Positions 7,577 through 16,317 of a stretch of 57,293 nucleotides of DNA are shown one piece after another (the stretch's first letter is position 1; every line of letters begins with the position of its first letter). The notes under the pieces were generated by a model. The model was not told the origin of the DNA and made no database searches. It worked only from the letters and a program-made list of their open reading frames with translations. The translations under genes were made by a program, and so were the position numbers. Source of the stretch: Streptomyces neyagawaensis (GTDB taxonomy: Bacteria; Actinomycetota; Actinomycetes; Streptomycetales; Streptomycetaceae); NCBI RefSeq assembly GCF_023516595.1, contig NZ_JAMGBG010000107.1, positions 1-57,293 of the forward strand, given 5' to 3'.

Positions 7577-9373
7577 TTACAGGAGCCCCAGGAGGTCGGC
7601 GAGCCACCGGCCTGGAATGTCGAAGTCCAGAAGCCAGGGCAGCGCCAGCCCTGCCGGAGCGGCCAGCGCGCTGGAGGCGAGGCAGGCGGCGCTGAACCGT
7701 TTACTCAGTAGCGAGCGCCCTTCTCGTGCGCACTGGACAGCGACCCGCGCAGTGACGAGCAGTACAAAGAGGCATCCTGCCAACAGGAGGGCTCCGTAGA
7801 CGCCCAGCGTGTCCGGGGCGGGGCGGCGGGATGCCTGGAGGGCGGCCGTGTAGGCGGTCGTCATTCCGAGGACAGCGGCCGGGGCAAGGGCGGCTATGCC
7901 CCACTCCCGCTTCCGGGGCGGCGTGGAAGGCACGCCAAGGAAGGGGCGTAGGCCGCGGGCGAAGGGAGCCAGGTCGGCCAGGTCGTGATTGCGGGCGCTC
8001 CACGAGAAGTCGTCGCTGGAGGCGATCCGCCGGAAAGCTTGTTCGAACTCTGATGCTTCGTCATCCGTGGCGCCCATCTGGCGCACCAGGACTTCGAGGT
8101 GGGGCCATGTGTCGGGGAGGACGTCGCCGTCGATCCAGCGCCCGACTGCGGCGCCGAGTACGTCGTCTCTGATGTCGTCGGGCAGCGCGGCGGCCAGCTC
8201 CCGGATCGGTTGTGTTCCGGCGCGGTGCCGTAGCTGGGAGAGTGCGGTCGCCAGCGCGTCCAAGGTGCTTGCTGTGCGCAAGCTGGCGACCAGCTCTATC
8301 GACATTGCGTGTGAAGGGGGCGCGGCCGCAGCGTGAGCATCCGTGGGGGACGCCTCGGGTCCGGTTTCTGTGGCCGTCTGCGCGGTGTCTGCGCTGGTCG
8401 ATGGTTTTCGTGCGTTTTCCGTCATCTGTTTGGGGACATTCTCGTCCTGCGCCGCCGGCTCGACGACGTGCCCCCAGATGACGTGATGCGTGGCGGCGTC
8501 GCCGGGCGCGTCTTGAGCGTCGTGGACGCCGAGTTCCCTGCCAAGGTCGTCCAGCTCATCGTTCAAGGCGTCCATCTGCTGCTGGTTGGCGTCGAAGAAC
8601 TCCTGAATGCGGTCCAGGGGTGGCAGTTGCAGATCTTCCGCCACGGTCGTGCCTGGTGTGAGCGGCGGAGGTGCCTCCTCGACGCTGCCGTCGGCGCGTA
8701 GGAGTTCGTGCTGCTCACGGACTACTTGTGTGTCAGCCGCAAGCATCAGTTGCCGGGCGCGCTCCACGGCTCGGCCAGCCTTTTTGAGTCTCTCGCCTGC
8801 CTGCCGTCGGTACTCCAGGGACATCTGCAGTTCACGCTGCAGTTCCGCGCGGACGTCTTCCTTGGCCCGGTCTCGCTCGCTTTCCAAGATGGTGATGCGG
8901 TGTTCCAGGACCGTGACCATTGTCTCCAGTTCCTCGCGGCGACGCTCGGAGGCTTCGTACTTCCGCATGGCCTCGAACTGCAGCATGCGAGCGTCGTCCA
9001 GGCGCAGTGCCAGCGCGGCGACATCGGTGGATCGTGGGGCTGCCTGCGTCGCCGGCAGGTCCGCCCCGGATGGCTCAGCCTGTTCGAGCAGGGTTCTCGC
9101 GGCCCGCTCAGCAGCCGCAAGCAGGACCAGCCCCTGCTCCAGCTCGCGTTTGCGTAACTCAGGTTCGCGTAGGAAGCGGGTGGTCACCTCCTCCACCAGG
9201 GTTGGCGGCGGTAGTCGGCTGCCGTCGCGGAACCTGCTCCACGAGGTCTTGCCGTGGGGAAATTCCTTCTCCAAGGTCCGTACCGTCACCCCTCGGGTGA
9301 TCCTGCGTAACCAGCGGGCGAACTCATTGGCCTGTTCGGTAAGTCCTTTCAGTTCCCCCAGCGGCCGCCCCAT
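7577..9373 (-). CDS. HTH / coiled-coil / membrane protein of unknown function (598 aa)
   Basis: Residues 10-70 resemble an XRE-like DNA-binding unit (ANEFARWLRRITRGVTVRTL, then HGKTSWSRFRDG). Residues 130-230 are a long charged coiled coil (SERRREELETMVTVLEHRI; RQAGERLKKAGRAVERARQL). A low-complexity Ala/Thr linker follows. A helical domain at about 360-480 (LDALATALSQLRHRAGTQPI; WIDGDVLPDTWPHLEVLVRQMG) resembles a second HTH-like repeat. The last 110 residues hold about three membrane helices (ALAPAAVLGMTTAYTAAL; GVYGALLLAGCLFVLLVTAR; ASSALAAPAGLALPWLL). This looks like a membrane-tethered regulator or scaffold found in Streptomyces. ATG 9373 follows GGGGGAGCGG. Overlapping palindromes lie just upstream. 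Confidence 0.7.
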   Translation of the reverse strand: MGRPLGELKGLTEQANEFARWLRRITRGVTVRTLEKEFPHGKTSWSRFRDGSRLPPPTLVEEVTTRFLREPELRKRELEQGLVLLAAAERAARTLLEQAEPSGADLPATQAAPRSTDVAALALRLDDARMLQFEAMRKYEASERRREELETMVTVLEHRITILESERDRAKEDVRAELQRELQMSLEYRRQAGERLKKAGRAVERARQLMLAADTQVVREQHELLRADGSVEEAPPPLTPGTTVAEDLQLPPLDRIQEFFDANQQQMDALNDELDDLGRELGVHDAQDAPGDAATHHVIWGHVVEPAAQDENVPKQMTENARKPSTSADTAQTATETGPEASPTDAHAAAAPPSHAMSIELVASLRTASTLDALATALSQLRHRAGTQPIRELAAALPDDIRDDVLGAAVGRWIDGDVLPDTWPHLEVLVRQMGATDDEASEFEQAFRRIASSDDFSWSARNHDLADLAPFARGLRPFLGVPSTPPRKREWGIAALAPAAVLGMTTAYTAALQASRRPAPDTLGVYGALLLAGCLFVLLVTARVAVQCAREGRSLLSKRFSAACLASSALAAPAGLALPWLLDFDIPGRWLADLLGLL

Positions 9374-9392
9374 CCGCTCCCCCGCTCCGCCC

Positions 9393-9418
9393 TGTCCCGG
9401 GACAATCCCGGGTTGTCC
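9393..9418. promoter_or_regulatory. Overlapping palindromes upstream of the HTH/membrane gene
   Basis: TGTCCCGGGACA (9393-9404) is a perfect 12-base palindrome. It overlaps a second dyad, GGACAA (9400-9405) and TTGTCC (9413-9418), separated by TCCCGGG. Both sit 20-45 bases upstream of the minus-strand start, a typical autoregulatory operator position. Confidence 0.4.
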
Positions 9419-9526
9419 GCGATTTATGAGTCTTCACCTGCGGCACTCGCATGCCGCAACGCCGGACAACCAAACCATGGATGAACGTAGGTCTCCAACA
9501 GACCAGGCAATCTCTGGAGGCCCACC

Positions 9527-9697
9527 GTGTTCACACCCAACTCACCGCATCGACAGCACCATTCGTGGCCGTATGTCGTTGCCGCCGCGCTCGTGCTGGC
9601 CTTCCAGCAGGGGTGGAGCGCGACGGACGTCATCACCCTCGCGACCTGTCTTCTCGTGCTCATCGCCCTCGTCACATCAACCGGACGCGGTCAATAG
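9527..9697 (+). CDS. Small membrane protein (56 aa)
   Basis: GTG 9527 has GGAGG six bases upstream. The product begins with a polar, His-rich head (PNSPHRQHHSWP), then a helix YVVAAALVLAFQQGW, a short polar turn SATDV and a second helix ITLATCLLVLIALV, ending TSTGRGQ. Two-helix miniproteins of this form are common in Streptomyces. Divergent from the large HTH/membrane gene; function unknown. Confidence 0.5.
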   Translation: MFTPNSPHRQHHSWPYVVAAALVLAFQQGWSATDVITLATCLLVLIALVTSTGRGQ

Positions 9698-9723
9698 ACC
9701 GACGGACGACGATCGGTTTCCCC

Positions 9724-9972
9724 TCACTCGGTGGACTCCAAATCCAGGCCGCAGTCGCGGCGGTCGCCGTCGCGGAAGCAGCGCTCGCCGAGTGCGTCAC
9801 CGGCGAGGGCACGCAGCTGCTCGCCGACGCCGACCCCTTGGGCGTCGGCGTCGGCGAGCAGGGTGGACCGCCAGGCCACCGTGCGTAGCCAGGCGCGAGG
9901 GTAGGTGATCGTGACGCCCGGCGCGCACATCTGGGTGAAGGCGTCCTGCGCGGCGTCCTGGGCCTCTGTCCA
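9724..9972 (-). pseudogene. ECF/SigJ-like sigma factor fragment
   Basis: The frame contains EAQDAAQDAFTQM followed by PRAWLRTVAWRSTL, the core-binding part of sigma region 2. No region 2 N-terminus precedes it, and a non-matching C-terminal tail follows. The upstream part of the gene is missing at about 9972, exactly where a truncated helicase begins on the other strand. It is interpreted as the surviving middle of a sigma factor gene after a deletion or rearrangement. Confidence 0.4.
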
Positions 9973-11033
9973 TGATGCTCCTTTCGGCCCACCGCACCCT
10001 GGGGCGCGAGCATGTCCCCGCCCTGCGACGCCTGGGCGCCCCCGGCGAACACGCGCAGCTGGCCGAGGCGGTCCTGCCGTTCGCCCGCCGCGACTGGGCC
10101 GACCTGCACAACCCCGACCAGGGAGCGGTCCGCTTCGAGCACGACCACTACCTGAAAATGTGGGCCCTGACCGACCCGAAGATCGACGCGGACTTTCTCC
10201 TGCTCGACGAAGCCCAGGACACCAACCCCGTCCTCGAACAGGTCTTCTACTCCCAGCGCGGCCATGCACAGCTGGTCATGGTCGGTGACTCCGCCCAGGC
10301 CATCTACGGCTGGCGCGGCGCCCACGATGTGATGACCGGCTTCAACGCCATCCACCTGTCCCTCACCCAGTCCTTCCGCTTCGGCCCGCTCATCGCCGAG
10401 CAGGCCAACCGCTGGCTGGAGCTCGCCCAGGCGCCCATCCGGCTGACCGGCAGCGAGACGGTCCCTACCCGGGTCGGGAATCTGGCCTGCCCGGACGCGG
10501 TGCTGTGCCGCACGAACATCGGCGCCATGACCGAGGTCATGCGCCTGCTCACCGAAGGCCGGCGCGTCGCCCTGACCCGCGGCGCACCAGCTCTGGCCGC
10601 GCTGGCACTCGCCGCCCGCGACCTCCAGGAAGGCCGCCCCACCAGCCATCCCGAACTCGTCCTCTTCAGCTCCTGGGGCGAGTTGCAGGAGTACGCCGAA
10701 CACGATCCCGCCGGACGCGACCTGCAGCCCTTCGTCAACGTCGTCGACACCCACGGCCCCGACGCCATCCTCGCCGCGATCAATCGGCTCACCGACGAGA
10801 AGACCGCCGGCGTCACCGTCTCCAAAGGCCGCGAATGGCCCACCGTAAGAATCGGTGACGACTTCCCCCCCAAGGACACCGACCAGCACGACGCCCAGGG
10901 CAACCCCATTCCCGAACCCGTCAGCGACACCGACGCCCACCTCGCCTACGTCGCCGTCACCCGCGGCCGCCACCACCTCGACCTCGGCGGCCTGTCCTGG
11001 ATCGACACCCACCTCTCCCGCAGTTCGAGCTGA
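9972..11033 (+). pseudogene. UvrD/PcrA-type helicase, N-terminally truncated
   Basis: The 353 residues contain late superfamily-1 helicase motifs: motif II FLLLDEAQDTNP, motif III MVGDSAQAIYGWRGA, motif IV-like LTQSFRFG and motif VI AYVAVTRGRHHLDL. Motif I (Walker A) and the preceding 200 or so residues are absent. The frame opens directly at MMLLSAHRTLG. The motif V region reads VTVSKGREWPTV and lacks the residues expected between VTVS and KGREW, suggesting a small internal deletion. It cannot hydrolyse ATP as encoded. Its 5' break coincides with the 5' break of the opposed sigma fragment. Confidence 0.7.
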
Positions 11034-11226
11034 TGACGCAACTCCCCCTCACCGAGGGTACGTTCGGGTGCACCTGCTGTTCAGGCCGCATCATGCTGGT
11101 CCCGGCCTTGGTAGCTGCAGGACATCCCCGATCTGGGGCTGTGGCGGCGCAGGAGCTGTGCAGACAGAACGGGTGAGTAACATCCCTGGCCAACAGCACA
11201 GCCATCTCCCCAGAGGGAGAACGGTC

Positions 11227-11861
11227 ATGGACGCGACACCAGCACAGACAATCGATCTCAAGGCGCAGTACAGCGCCCAGGTCACCGCCAACCTCGAGCG
11301 CAACGCCAAGGAACAGGACCGACTCCACGCAGAGATCGACACCCTCAACGAGCAACTTCTGCGCCTGCACCAGGACCACACCGTGCTGGTGAACATGCAG
11401 CAGGCACTCGGCGTCTCCACCCCCGAGCCGACGCCCGCAGCTACTGACGCCGCGGCGCCTTCCGTCCCCCGGCAGAAGGCCACCACCCCGGCAGCCGGCA
11501 AGCAAACCCGTACGAAGAAGACCACCGCCCCCCGGGGCGGCAAGCAGACGAAGGCGAAGAAGCCCGCTGCCAAGGCCGCGGCCCCCAAAGTGACTCAGCC
11601 GACCCTCGTCGAACTCATCCGCCAGCACCTCACCGAACAGAGCGAACCGCGCTCCGCAGCCGAGATCGCCAACTCACCCAGACCCACCCCGACCGCCGCA
11701 TCCAGACCAACGTCGTGCGCACCACCCTCGAAGGACTCGTAGCCAAGAGCAAAGCCCAGCGCACCAGGCAGGGCTCATCCGTCTACTACACCTCCCCCGA
11801 AACCCAGGTGCAGACCACACCCGCCCAGGCCGAGACCGGGCCCTCGCTACCCAACAGCTGA
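11227..11861 (+). pseudogene. Lysine-rich coiled-coil/HTH protein, frameshifted near the C-terminus
   Basis: ATG 11227 follows GAGGGAGAAC. The N-terminus is a coiled coil (ANLERNAKEQDRLHAEIDTL, LRLHQDHTVLVNMQQALG). The middle has alternating Ala/Lys/Thr/Pro tracts (QTRTKKTTAPRGGKQTKAKK), and then a winged-helix-like domain begins (TLVELIRQHLTEQSEPRSAAEIA). At about 11670 the frame shifts by one base. The correct continuation (LTQTHPDRRIQTNVVRTTLE, then VAKSKAQRTRQGSSVYYTSP) is in another frame and ends at TGA 11861. The layout suggests a DNA-binding or nucleoid-associated regulator. The indel removes about 60 residues including the recognition part of the fold. A sequencing error cannot be excluded. 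Confidence 0.65.
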
Positions 11862-12102
11862 AGCAGGTTTTGTTCACGAGAGCCGACTCTGGCTCAACTT
11901 CTGTGACGCAGCCACTCTGAGTGACAGCCGAGTCCTACGCGAAGTTGCCTCGAGATGGCCCGGGAAGAGGTCGAATTCCGGCTGAGGGAGTTCGTGTTCC
12001 TGTCGATCACGGATGTCGCGGTGCCGTCGGTGAAACTCTCCTGCGAGCTCAGTACCAGGCCAACCAGCAGCGGCTCATTGGATCGAAGTAGCGTCAGGAC
12101 GC

Positions 12103-12540
12103 ATGGAACTCTTCGCACTCTTCGGCCCGCCCGCGATCACGCTCTTACTGTTCGTCATCGCAGTCTTCCCATACGCGCTGTGGGTTACCAGGAAGAAGCC
12201 CACGCGGACGGCCCGTCTGGCTGCGGTCGGGAGCGCAGCAGCTCTCGCCGCTTACGGTGCTGGCACCTTCTACGGTCTAGCCTACACACACCCCGTCGAC
12301 CTCTGCGCAGCGAAGACCGCCAGTGGCGACTACATGGACGTCGGGCGGGACTACAGCCTGACGTCAGCGACCATCCACCACTTCCCCCCATCCGTCACCT
12401 GCCATTGGAGCAGCGGACACAGCACCAACGATGTGTCCTTCTGGAGCACGCCTCTCCTTTACACAGGGCTGGCCTGCGCCACCGTCTGCTTCACCCTGAT
12501 ACTTATCAACCGCTCTCACCGCAGAAGCGCCCACTGCTGA
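12103..12540 (+). CDS. Membrane protein of unknown function (145 aa)
   Basis: ATG 12103 follows AGGACGC. Three hydrophobic segments are visible: residues 5-28 (ALFGPPAITLLLFVIAVFPYAL), 38-60 (RLAAVGSAAALAAYGAGTFYG) and 118-137 (LLYTGLACATVCFTLILI). They flank an extracytoplasmic loop with two cysteines (VDLCAAKTASGDY, SVTCHWSSG) that could pair. No family recognised. It stands alone between the broken lysine-rich protein gene and the VOC gene. Confidence 0.65.
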   Translation: MELFALFGPPAITLLLFVIAVFPYALWVTRKKPTRTARLAAVGSAAALAAYGAGTFYGLAYTHPVDLCAAKTASGDYMDVGRDYSLTSATIHHFPPSVTCHWSSGHSTNDVSFWSTPLLYTGLACATVCFTLILINRSHRRSAHC

Positions 12541-13207
12541 AAGCGGCTGGCCCAGCCTCGACCACGCCATGAAGCTCAGGGTCTACAGTAGGCTGGCTCC
12601 TTGGGGCACCGGCGAAACACCGTGACCTTGGCCGATCCACTTCTGAGCGGAGGTTGATTCCCGCGCTGTCGTAGATCGTTTCCTGCCTGGCGGCGGGTCA
12701 TCGCAGCGCAGCCGCCACCAGCCTGCGGATCTCTGCGTCGGACACGCTTCCGCCACCGCGCACTTGGCCGGATTACAACCGCTCGACGAGCGCCGGACTG
12801 CGCGGGGGCGAGCTACCTCCGCCGGGAGGTCACCAAGCGACGTTGCCCCGGTCGCGGACATGTGTCCGTCCAGCAGCACTCCGCGCATCCGGGGATCAGC
12901 AGCCGGATCGGCGACCCACGCGGAGGTCATCGTGGCCGCATAGCCCGGCGGCACATGCCGCTGGGCGTGCGTGGCGGGCGCCAACTTTCCGCCAACCACG
13001 CGGCATGAAAGTTATCCACGACACGGCGGCCGCCGCACCGCCGCGGTCCATCACCCACCCGCCACTTTCGGGCGCGGCCTTCCGCTCGGCCGTCCGGCCC
13101 TCGGTCGCTGAGACGAATGACGGGGCAGGGCCGGTGCGTGCCGGCTCACCCCACCTCGGGGTGGGCCCGACCCGATCCCGTCCAGGATCCCTCTGCCAAG
13201 GAGAATC
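12541..13207. other. Long intergenic stretch, nothing recognised
   Basis: Frames of up to 138 codons exist on both strands, but their compositions look like shadows, and none has a good ribosome site with a recognisable motif. The right end carries AAGGAG for the VOC gene and presumably its promoter. Confidence 0.4.
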
Positions 13208-13684
13208 ATGACCACGACCCAGCCCTCGCCAGGTCCGGTGACCGCAGCCGCCACCGGCCATGTCGGGCTCAACGTCACCGACGTGACCCGTTCGATCCAT
13301 TTCTACCAGCAGGTCTTCGGCTTCGACCTGCTCGGTGAGAGCACCGAGGACGACCGCCGCTACGCCTTCCTCGGCCGTGGCGATCAACTCGTACTCACGC
13401 TGTGGCAGCAGAGTCGTGACGGCTTCGCCGCCGATCGGTCCGGACTGCACCATCTGTCGTTCAACGTGCCCACGCTGGACGACGTCCAAGCTGCTGTAGC
13501 CCGTCTGCAGGAACTCGGCACGCCCCTGATCTACGACAGGATTCTGGCCCACATGCCCGGCCTGACATCTGGCGGCATCTTCTTCACCGATCCAGACGGC
13601 ATCCGCATCGAGATCTGCACCGCCTCCGGACTCGAGCACCTCCCCACCCTTGAGAACGGCGCACCCAGCTGTGGTTTCTTCTGA
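13208..13684 (+). CDS. VOC (glyoxalase/bleomycin-resistance fold) family protein
   Basis: A 158-residue single VOC domain: GHVGLNVTDVTRSIHFYQQV at the N-terminus, the second half-motif GLHHLSFNVPTLDDVQAAV, and the C-terminal metal/substrate strand GGIFFTDPDGIRIEIC. The His in GHVGLN, the His in LHHLSF and the Glu in IRIEI would be the three metal ligands. ATG 13208 has AAGGAG at good spacing. The characteristic ending PSCGFF recurs in the chimeric gene downstream. The substrate is unknown. The stop TGA overlaps the next ATG (TGATG). Confidence 0.85.
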   Translation: MTTTQPSPGPVTAAATGHVGLNVTDVTRSIHFYQQVFGFDLLGESTEDDRRYAFLGRGDQLVLTLWQQSRDGFAADRSGLHHLSFNVPTLDDVQAAVARLQELGTPLIYDRILAHMPGLTSGGIFFTDPDGIRIEICTASGLEHLPTLENGAPSCGFF

Positions 13685-14239
13685 TGCCACAGCATTACCA
13701 CGAGGGTGAACTGGCGGTACAGGCACGGTCGAGCAGGCCGCGGCCATGGCCCGTACGTTCCGCACCAGCCTGCCTGCACGTTGGTGAGATTCCTTGCCAC
13801 GCAGCGCTGGATCATCGTGGGCGCCACAGACACCGCAGGCCGCGTATGGGCGTCGCCCGTAGCCGGCGCACCCGGCTTCGTGCGTGCCGCCGACGAGACG
13901 ATCGTACGGATCGACGCGCTCCCTGTGACCAGCCATCCCTTGCGGAACCCGGCAGACCGGCCGGCGGGACAGCCGGCCGGCTTGCTGGCCATCGACCTCG
14001 GCCGTCGCACCCGGGCTCGCATCAACGGCACCCTCCGCCATGACGCCTGCGGAATGGTCATGAGCGTCGAACGGACTTACCCCAACTGCATGAAGTACAT
14101 CCAGCGCCGCGAGGGCGCCGCCTCCGGCGGGATTTTCTTCTTCGACCCGGACGGCATCCGGCTGGAGATTTTCACCCAGACCCGTGCCGGTGTCGCCCCC
14201 GCCCCCAGCGGAACTGCCCCCACCTGCGGCTTCTTCTAA
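13684..14239 (+). pseudogene. Chimeric pseudogene: flavin split-barrel front fused to VOC tail
   Basis: Starting at ATG 13684, the reading MPQHYHEGELAVQA matches the N-terminus of the split-barrel oxidoreductase downstream. The frame then moves (TVEQAAAMARTFRTSLPA) and moves again (LVRFLATQRWIIVGATD, PGFVRAADETIVRIDALP, ARINGTLRH, VERTYPNCMKYIQRR), so two single-base losses near 13727 and 13782 are needed. After EGAASGG the sequence switches, in frame, to a VOC C-terminus (GIFFFDPDGIRLEIF ... TCGFF). It parallels the intact VOC upstream and the intact split-barrel gene downstream. A deletion between two tandem VOC/split-barrel pairs explains the structure. Residual function is unlikely. Confidence 0.75.
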
Positions 14240-14320
14240 GTCGGCTCTCCGAGCCGATCACTGTCGGGGTGCCCGTCCGGCGCCCCGCCCCACCAACACA
14301 TGAGTAAGGGAAGGGCGAGA

Positions 14321-15229
14321 GTGACGATCTACCACCCTGGTGAGGTCGAGGTACAACGTCGGGCTGGCCTTGAGTCCGCCGCCTCCTCGGCCGGCCAGGC
14401 CATCAAAGACACGATCCCGCCCATTGCGGCCGAGTTCCTCGCCGCCCAGCCCATGGTGGTGATCGGCGGCGCCGACTGCCACGGTCAGGTCTGGTCGTCC
14501 TTGCTCACTGGACCCGCTGGGTTCATGCGCGCGGCAGACGAGCACACTCTCGCCATTGAGGCTCTGCCCGGACCACACGATCCGCTGACCGAACTGCTCT
14601 CAGACCAGGCCCATGTGGGAATGATCGCGATCGAGTCGGCCGCACGCCGCCGGATGCGGATGAACGGCACCGCGATCCCCGAGGGCGGCGGCCTGCGGGT
14701 CAACCTCGACCAAGTCTTCGCCAACTGCCCCAAGTACCTGCAGAAGCGCAAGCTCACGGTCCCCGCGACGGGGGCCGGACCCACAGGGGAGACCTCGGCG
14801 AGCAGGCAACCTGCCCTCACCGCAGCCCAGCAACTGCGGATCACCACGGCCGACACCTTCTTCGTGGCAACCGCCGACGAGCGCGGCAACGCCGACGCCT
14901 CGCACAGGGGCGGCAACCCCGGTTTCGTTGAGGTCCTCTCCCCCACCAAGCTGCGGTGGCCGGAATACGTCGGAAATGCCATGTTCATGACACTAGGCAA
15001 CCTCCTGGTCAACCCCAGGGCCGGGCTGTTGATCCCGGACTGGGATTCCGGGTCCTTCCTCCACCTCACCGGCACTGCCTCGACCGACTGGAATCCGGAG
15101 CACGCGGCGCAGGTTCCCGGCGCGCAGCGCCTGGTGGAGTTCGACATCACCGAGGTCGTCGAGGTTTCTGGAGCCAGCCCGCTGCGCTGGAGTGCGCCTG
15201 AGTACTCCCGCTTCAACCCGGCGCTTTGA
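14321..15229 (+). CDS. Pyridoxamine-phosphate-oxidase-like (FMN split-barrel) oxidoreductase
   Basis: About 302 residues in two parts. Residues 1-150 resemble one half (AAEFLAAQPMVVIGGADCHG, GFMRAADEHTLAIEALPG, NLDQVFANCPKYLQKRKL). Residues 165-300 are a flavin-binding split barrel (TADTFFVATADERGNADASH, TMFMTLGNLLVNPRAGLL). Proteins of this kind typically bind FMN or haem and are often followed by a ferredoxin, as here. GTG 14321 behind GGAAGGGCGAGA is preferred to ATG 14300. The DFIG-type substrate motifs of true PdxH are missing, so vitamin B6 synthesis is not implied. Confidence 0.75.
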   Translation: MTIYHPGEVEVQRRAGLESAASSAGQAIKDTIPPIAAEFLAAQPMVVIGGADCHGQVWSSLLTGPAGFMRAADEHTLAIEALPGPHDPLTELLSDQAHVGMIAIESAARRRMRMNGTAIPEGGGLRVNLDQVFANCPKYLQKRKLTVPATGAGPTGETSASRQPALTAAQQLRITTADTFFVATADERGNADASHRGGNPGFVEVLSPTKLRWPEYVGNAMFMTLGNLLVNPRAGLLIPDWDSGSFLHLTGTASTDWNPEHAAQVPGAQRLVEFDITEVVEVSGASPLRWSAPEYSRFNPAL

Positions 15230-15270
15230 GCCCTCATTCACCCTGAACTCCGCCCCGAAAGGAAGGCTGC

Positions 15271-15366
15271 TGTGAAAATCGAGATCGACATGGACCTGTG
15301 CGACAGTCACGGACAGTGCGTCTTTGCCGCGCCCGAGGTGAGCGCAGCACGGCGAGGATCCCATTG
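15271..15366 (+). pseudogene. Truncated 3Fe-4S ferredoxin
   Basis: GTG 15271 with GGAAGG upstream opens a typical actinobacterial P450-type ferredoxin: KIEIDMDLCDSHGQCVFAAPEV. The first two cluster cysteines are present. After APEV (about 15343) the sequence turns unrelated and stops at 15366, losing the rest of the cluster motif. It is a stub left by a rearrangement that also brought in the opposed globin-like remnant. Confidence 0.6.
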
Positions 15367-15966
15367 AGTGTCTGCTCTCGCGGCCGGTGCCTCGCGGTGG
15401 CGACGTGGGCCGGAGTGGAGCCGTCGTCCCGCGGAGTACCGCGACACGGCTGCCGCTGGCCGTGATCCGGCTGCGACTGGGCGTGATCCGTTCCCAGCAG
15501 GATGGCATTCGCGCCCAGCCGGAGGTTCCCGCTGAGCCATGTGTAGAACGCTATCCAGTCGGAACTGAGCCGGGAGCCCCACTCGCTCCTGTGTATCTGG
15601 CGCACCGTGTCGAGGAGGGCCGCACCGAACGACCAGTGCCAGCCGTCGAAGAATCCCTGCTGCTGGATGCCCCCGCCGATCTGGCGCAGGGTCGCCTCGA
15701 CGGCCTCCGGTGCGTCCTGGGTCAGCGCGGCCCCACAGCACCGACTGAGCCAGCCTGTTGCACAGCGATCGTCCCGCCCGCGGCGGCAACTCCCGCACCT
15801 GGGGCACGAGGACGACCATGCTCTCGTAGAAGCCGTCCATGAACCGGCCCTGGTTGCGGGAGAGCAACTGACAGGAGAACTGGACGCTTCGCAGGCTCTC
15901 GGCCGGAGGCCTGGCGCCCGTGTACGCCAGACGCTCCGTGCCGGTATCCGCTTGACCGAACACCAT
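15367..15966 (-). pseudogene. Globin-like protein gene, frameshifted
   Basis: ATG 15966 follows GAGGAGAG. The first frame reads SCQLLSRNQGRFMDGFYESM and LCNRLAQSVLWG. Then a base appears to be missing in a G run near 15733, and the homologous continuation in the next frame is ALTQDAPEAVEATLRQIGGG ... FFDGWHWSFGAALLDTVRQI ... AWLSG-like WIAFYTWLSGNLRLGA. The helical pattern, with a possible proximal His region, resembles Streptomyces globin-domain proteins, but this is a weak family call. The 3' end merges into unrelated sequence next to the ferredoxin stub. Confidence 0.4.
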
Positions 15967-16317
15967 GGCGACTCTCCTCGGAGCATGGTGAGCGCACGTC
16001 GTCCGGGTCGAGCGGAGGCGGCGCGTACACATCGATTGCCTGTCCGGTGTCCGGCCGGCGCGGAGACCGCTGGCCGGCACCCTCACGGATTTCCTCAGCG
16101 GAGGCCTGGACCGCTTGGAACGGAGCACGTGACCGTGAGAAACCCGCCGGGGGCGATGAGGACGGTGACCACGCCCCGGCGGCGTGCCCTCCCGCGTCTC
16201 GTCGCGACACGATGGACGTCCGATGCCGGCGCGCCCGAGCGCCCGCACCGGGAACGTCCTCCACTGTCCGGCCCCGCGTCCGACGAGGCCGGTTGCCTTC
16301 CGTGAAGGACGAGGTGA
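15967..16317. other. Intergenic, upstream of the globin-like gene
   Basis: Contains GAGGAGAG for the minus-strand globin-like gene and the 3' flank of adk. A 60-codon plus-strand frame (GTG near 16130) has no supporting features. Nothing else was recognised. Confidence 0.4.

Noticed and set aside
9672..11012. 446-codon minus-strand frame opposite the helicase fragment
   Set aside because: Gly/Val/Asp-rich antisense shadow typical of high-GC DNA; the helicase motifs are clearly on the plus strand.
12896..14041. 381-codon minus-strand frame opposite the VOC gene
   Set aside because: No motifs and no ribosome site; it covers a well-supported VOC gene on the other strand.
13208..15366. Complete P450-type redox cluster suggested by ferredoxin and flavoprotein
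   Set aside because: No cytochrome P450 motif (FxxGxxxC) was found on either strand nearby, and the ferredoxin is truncated.
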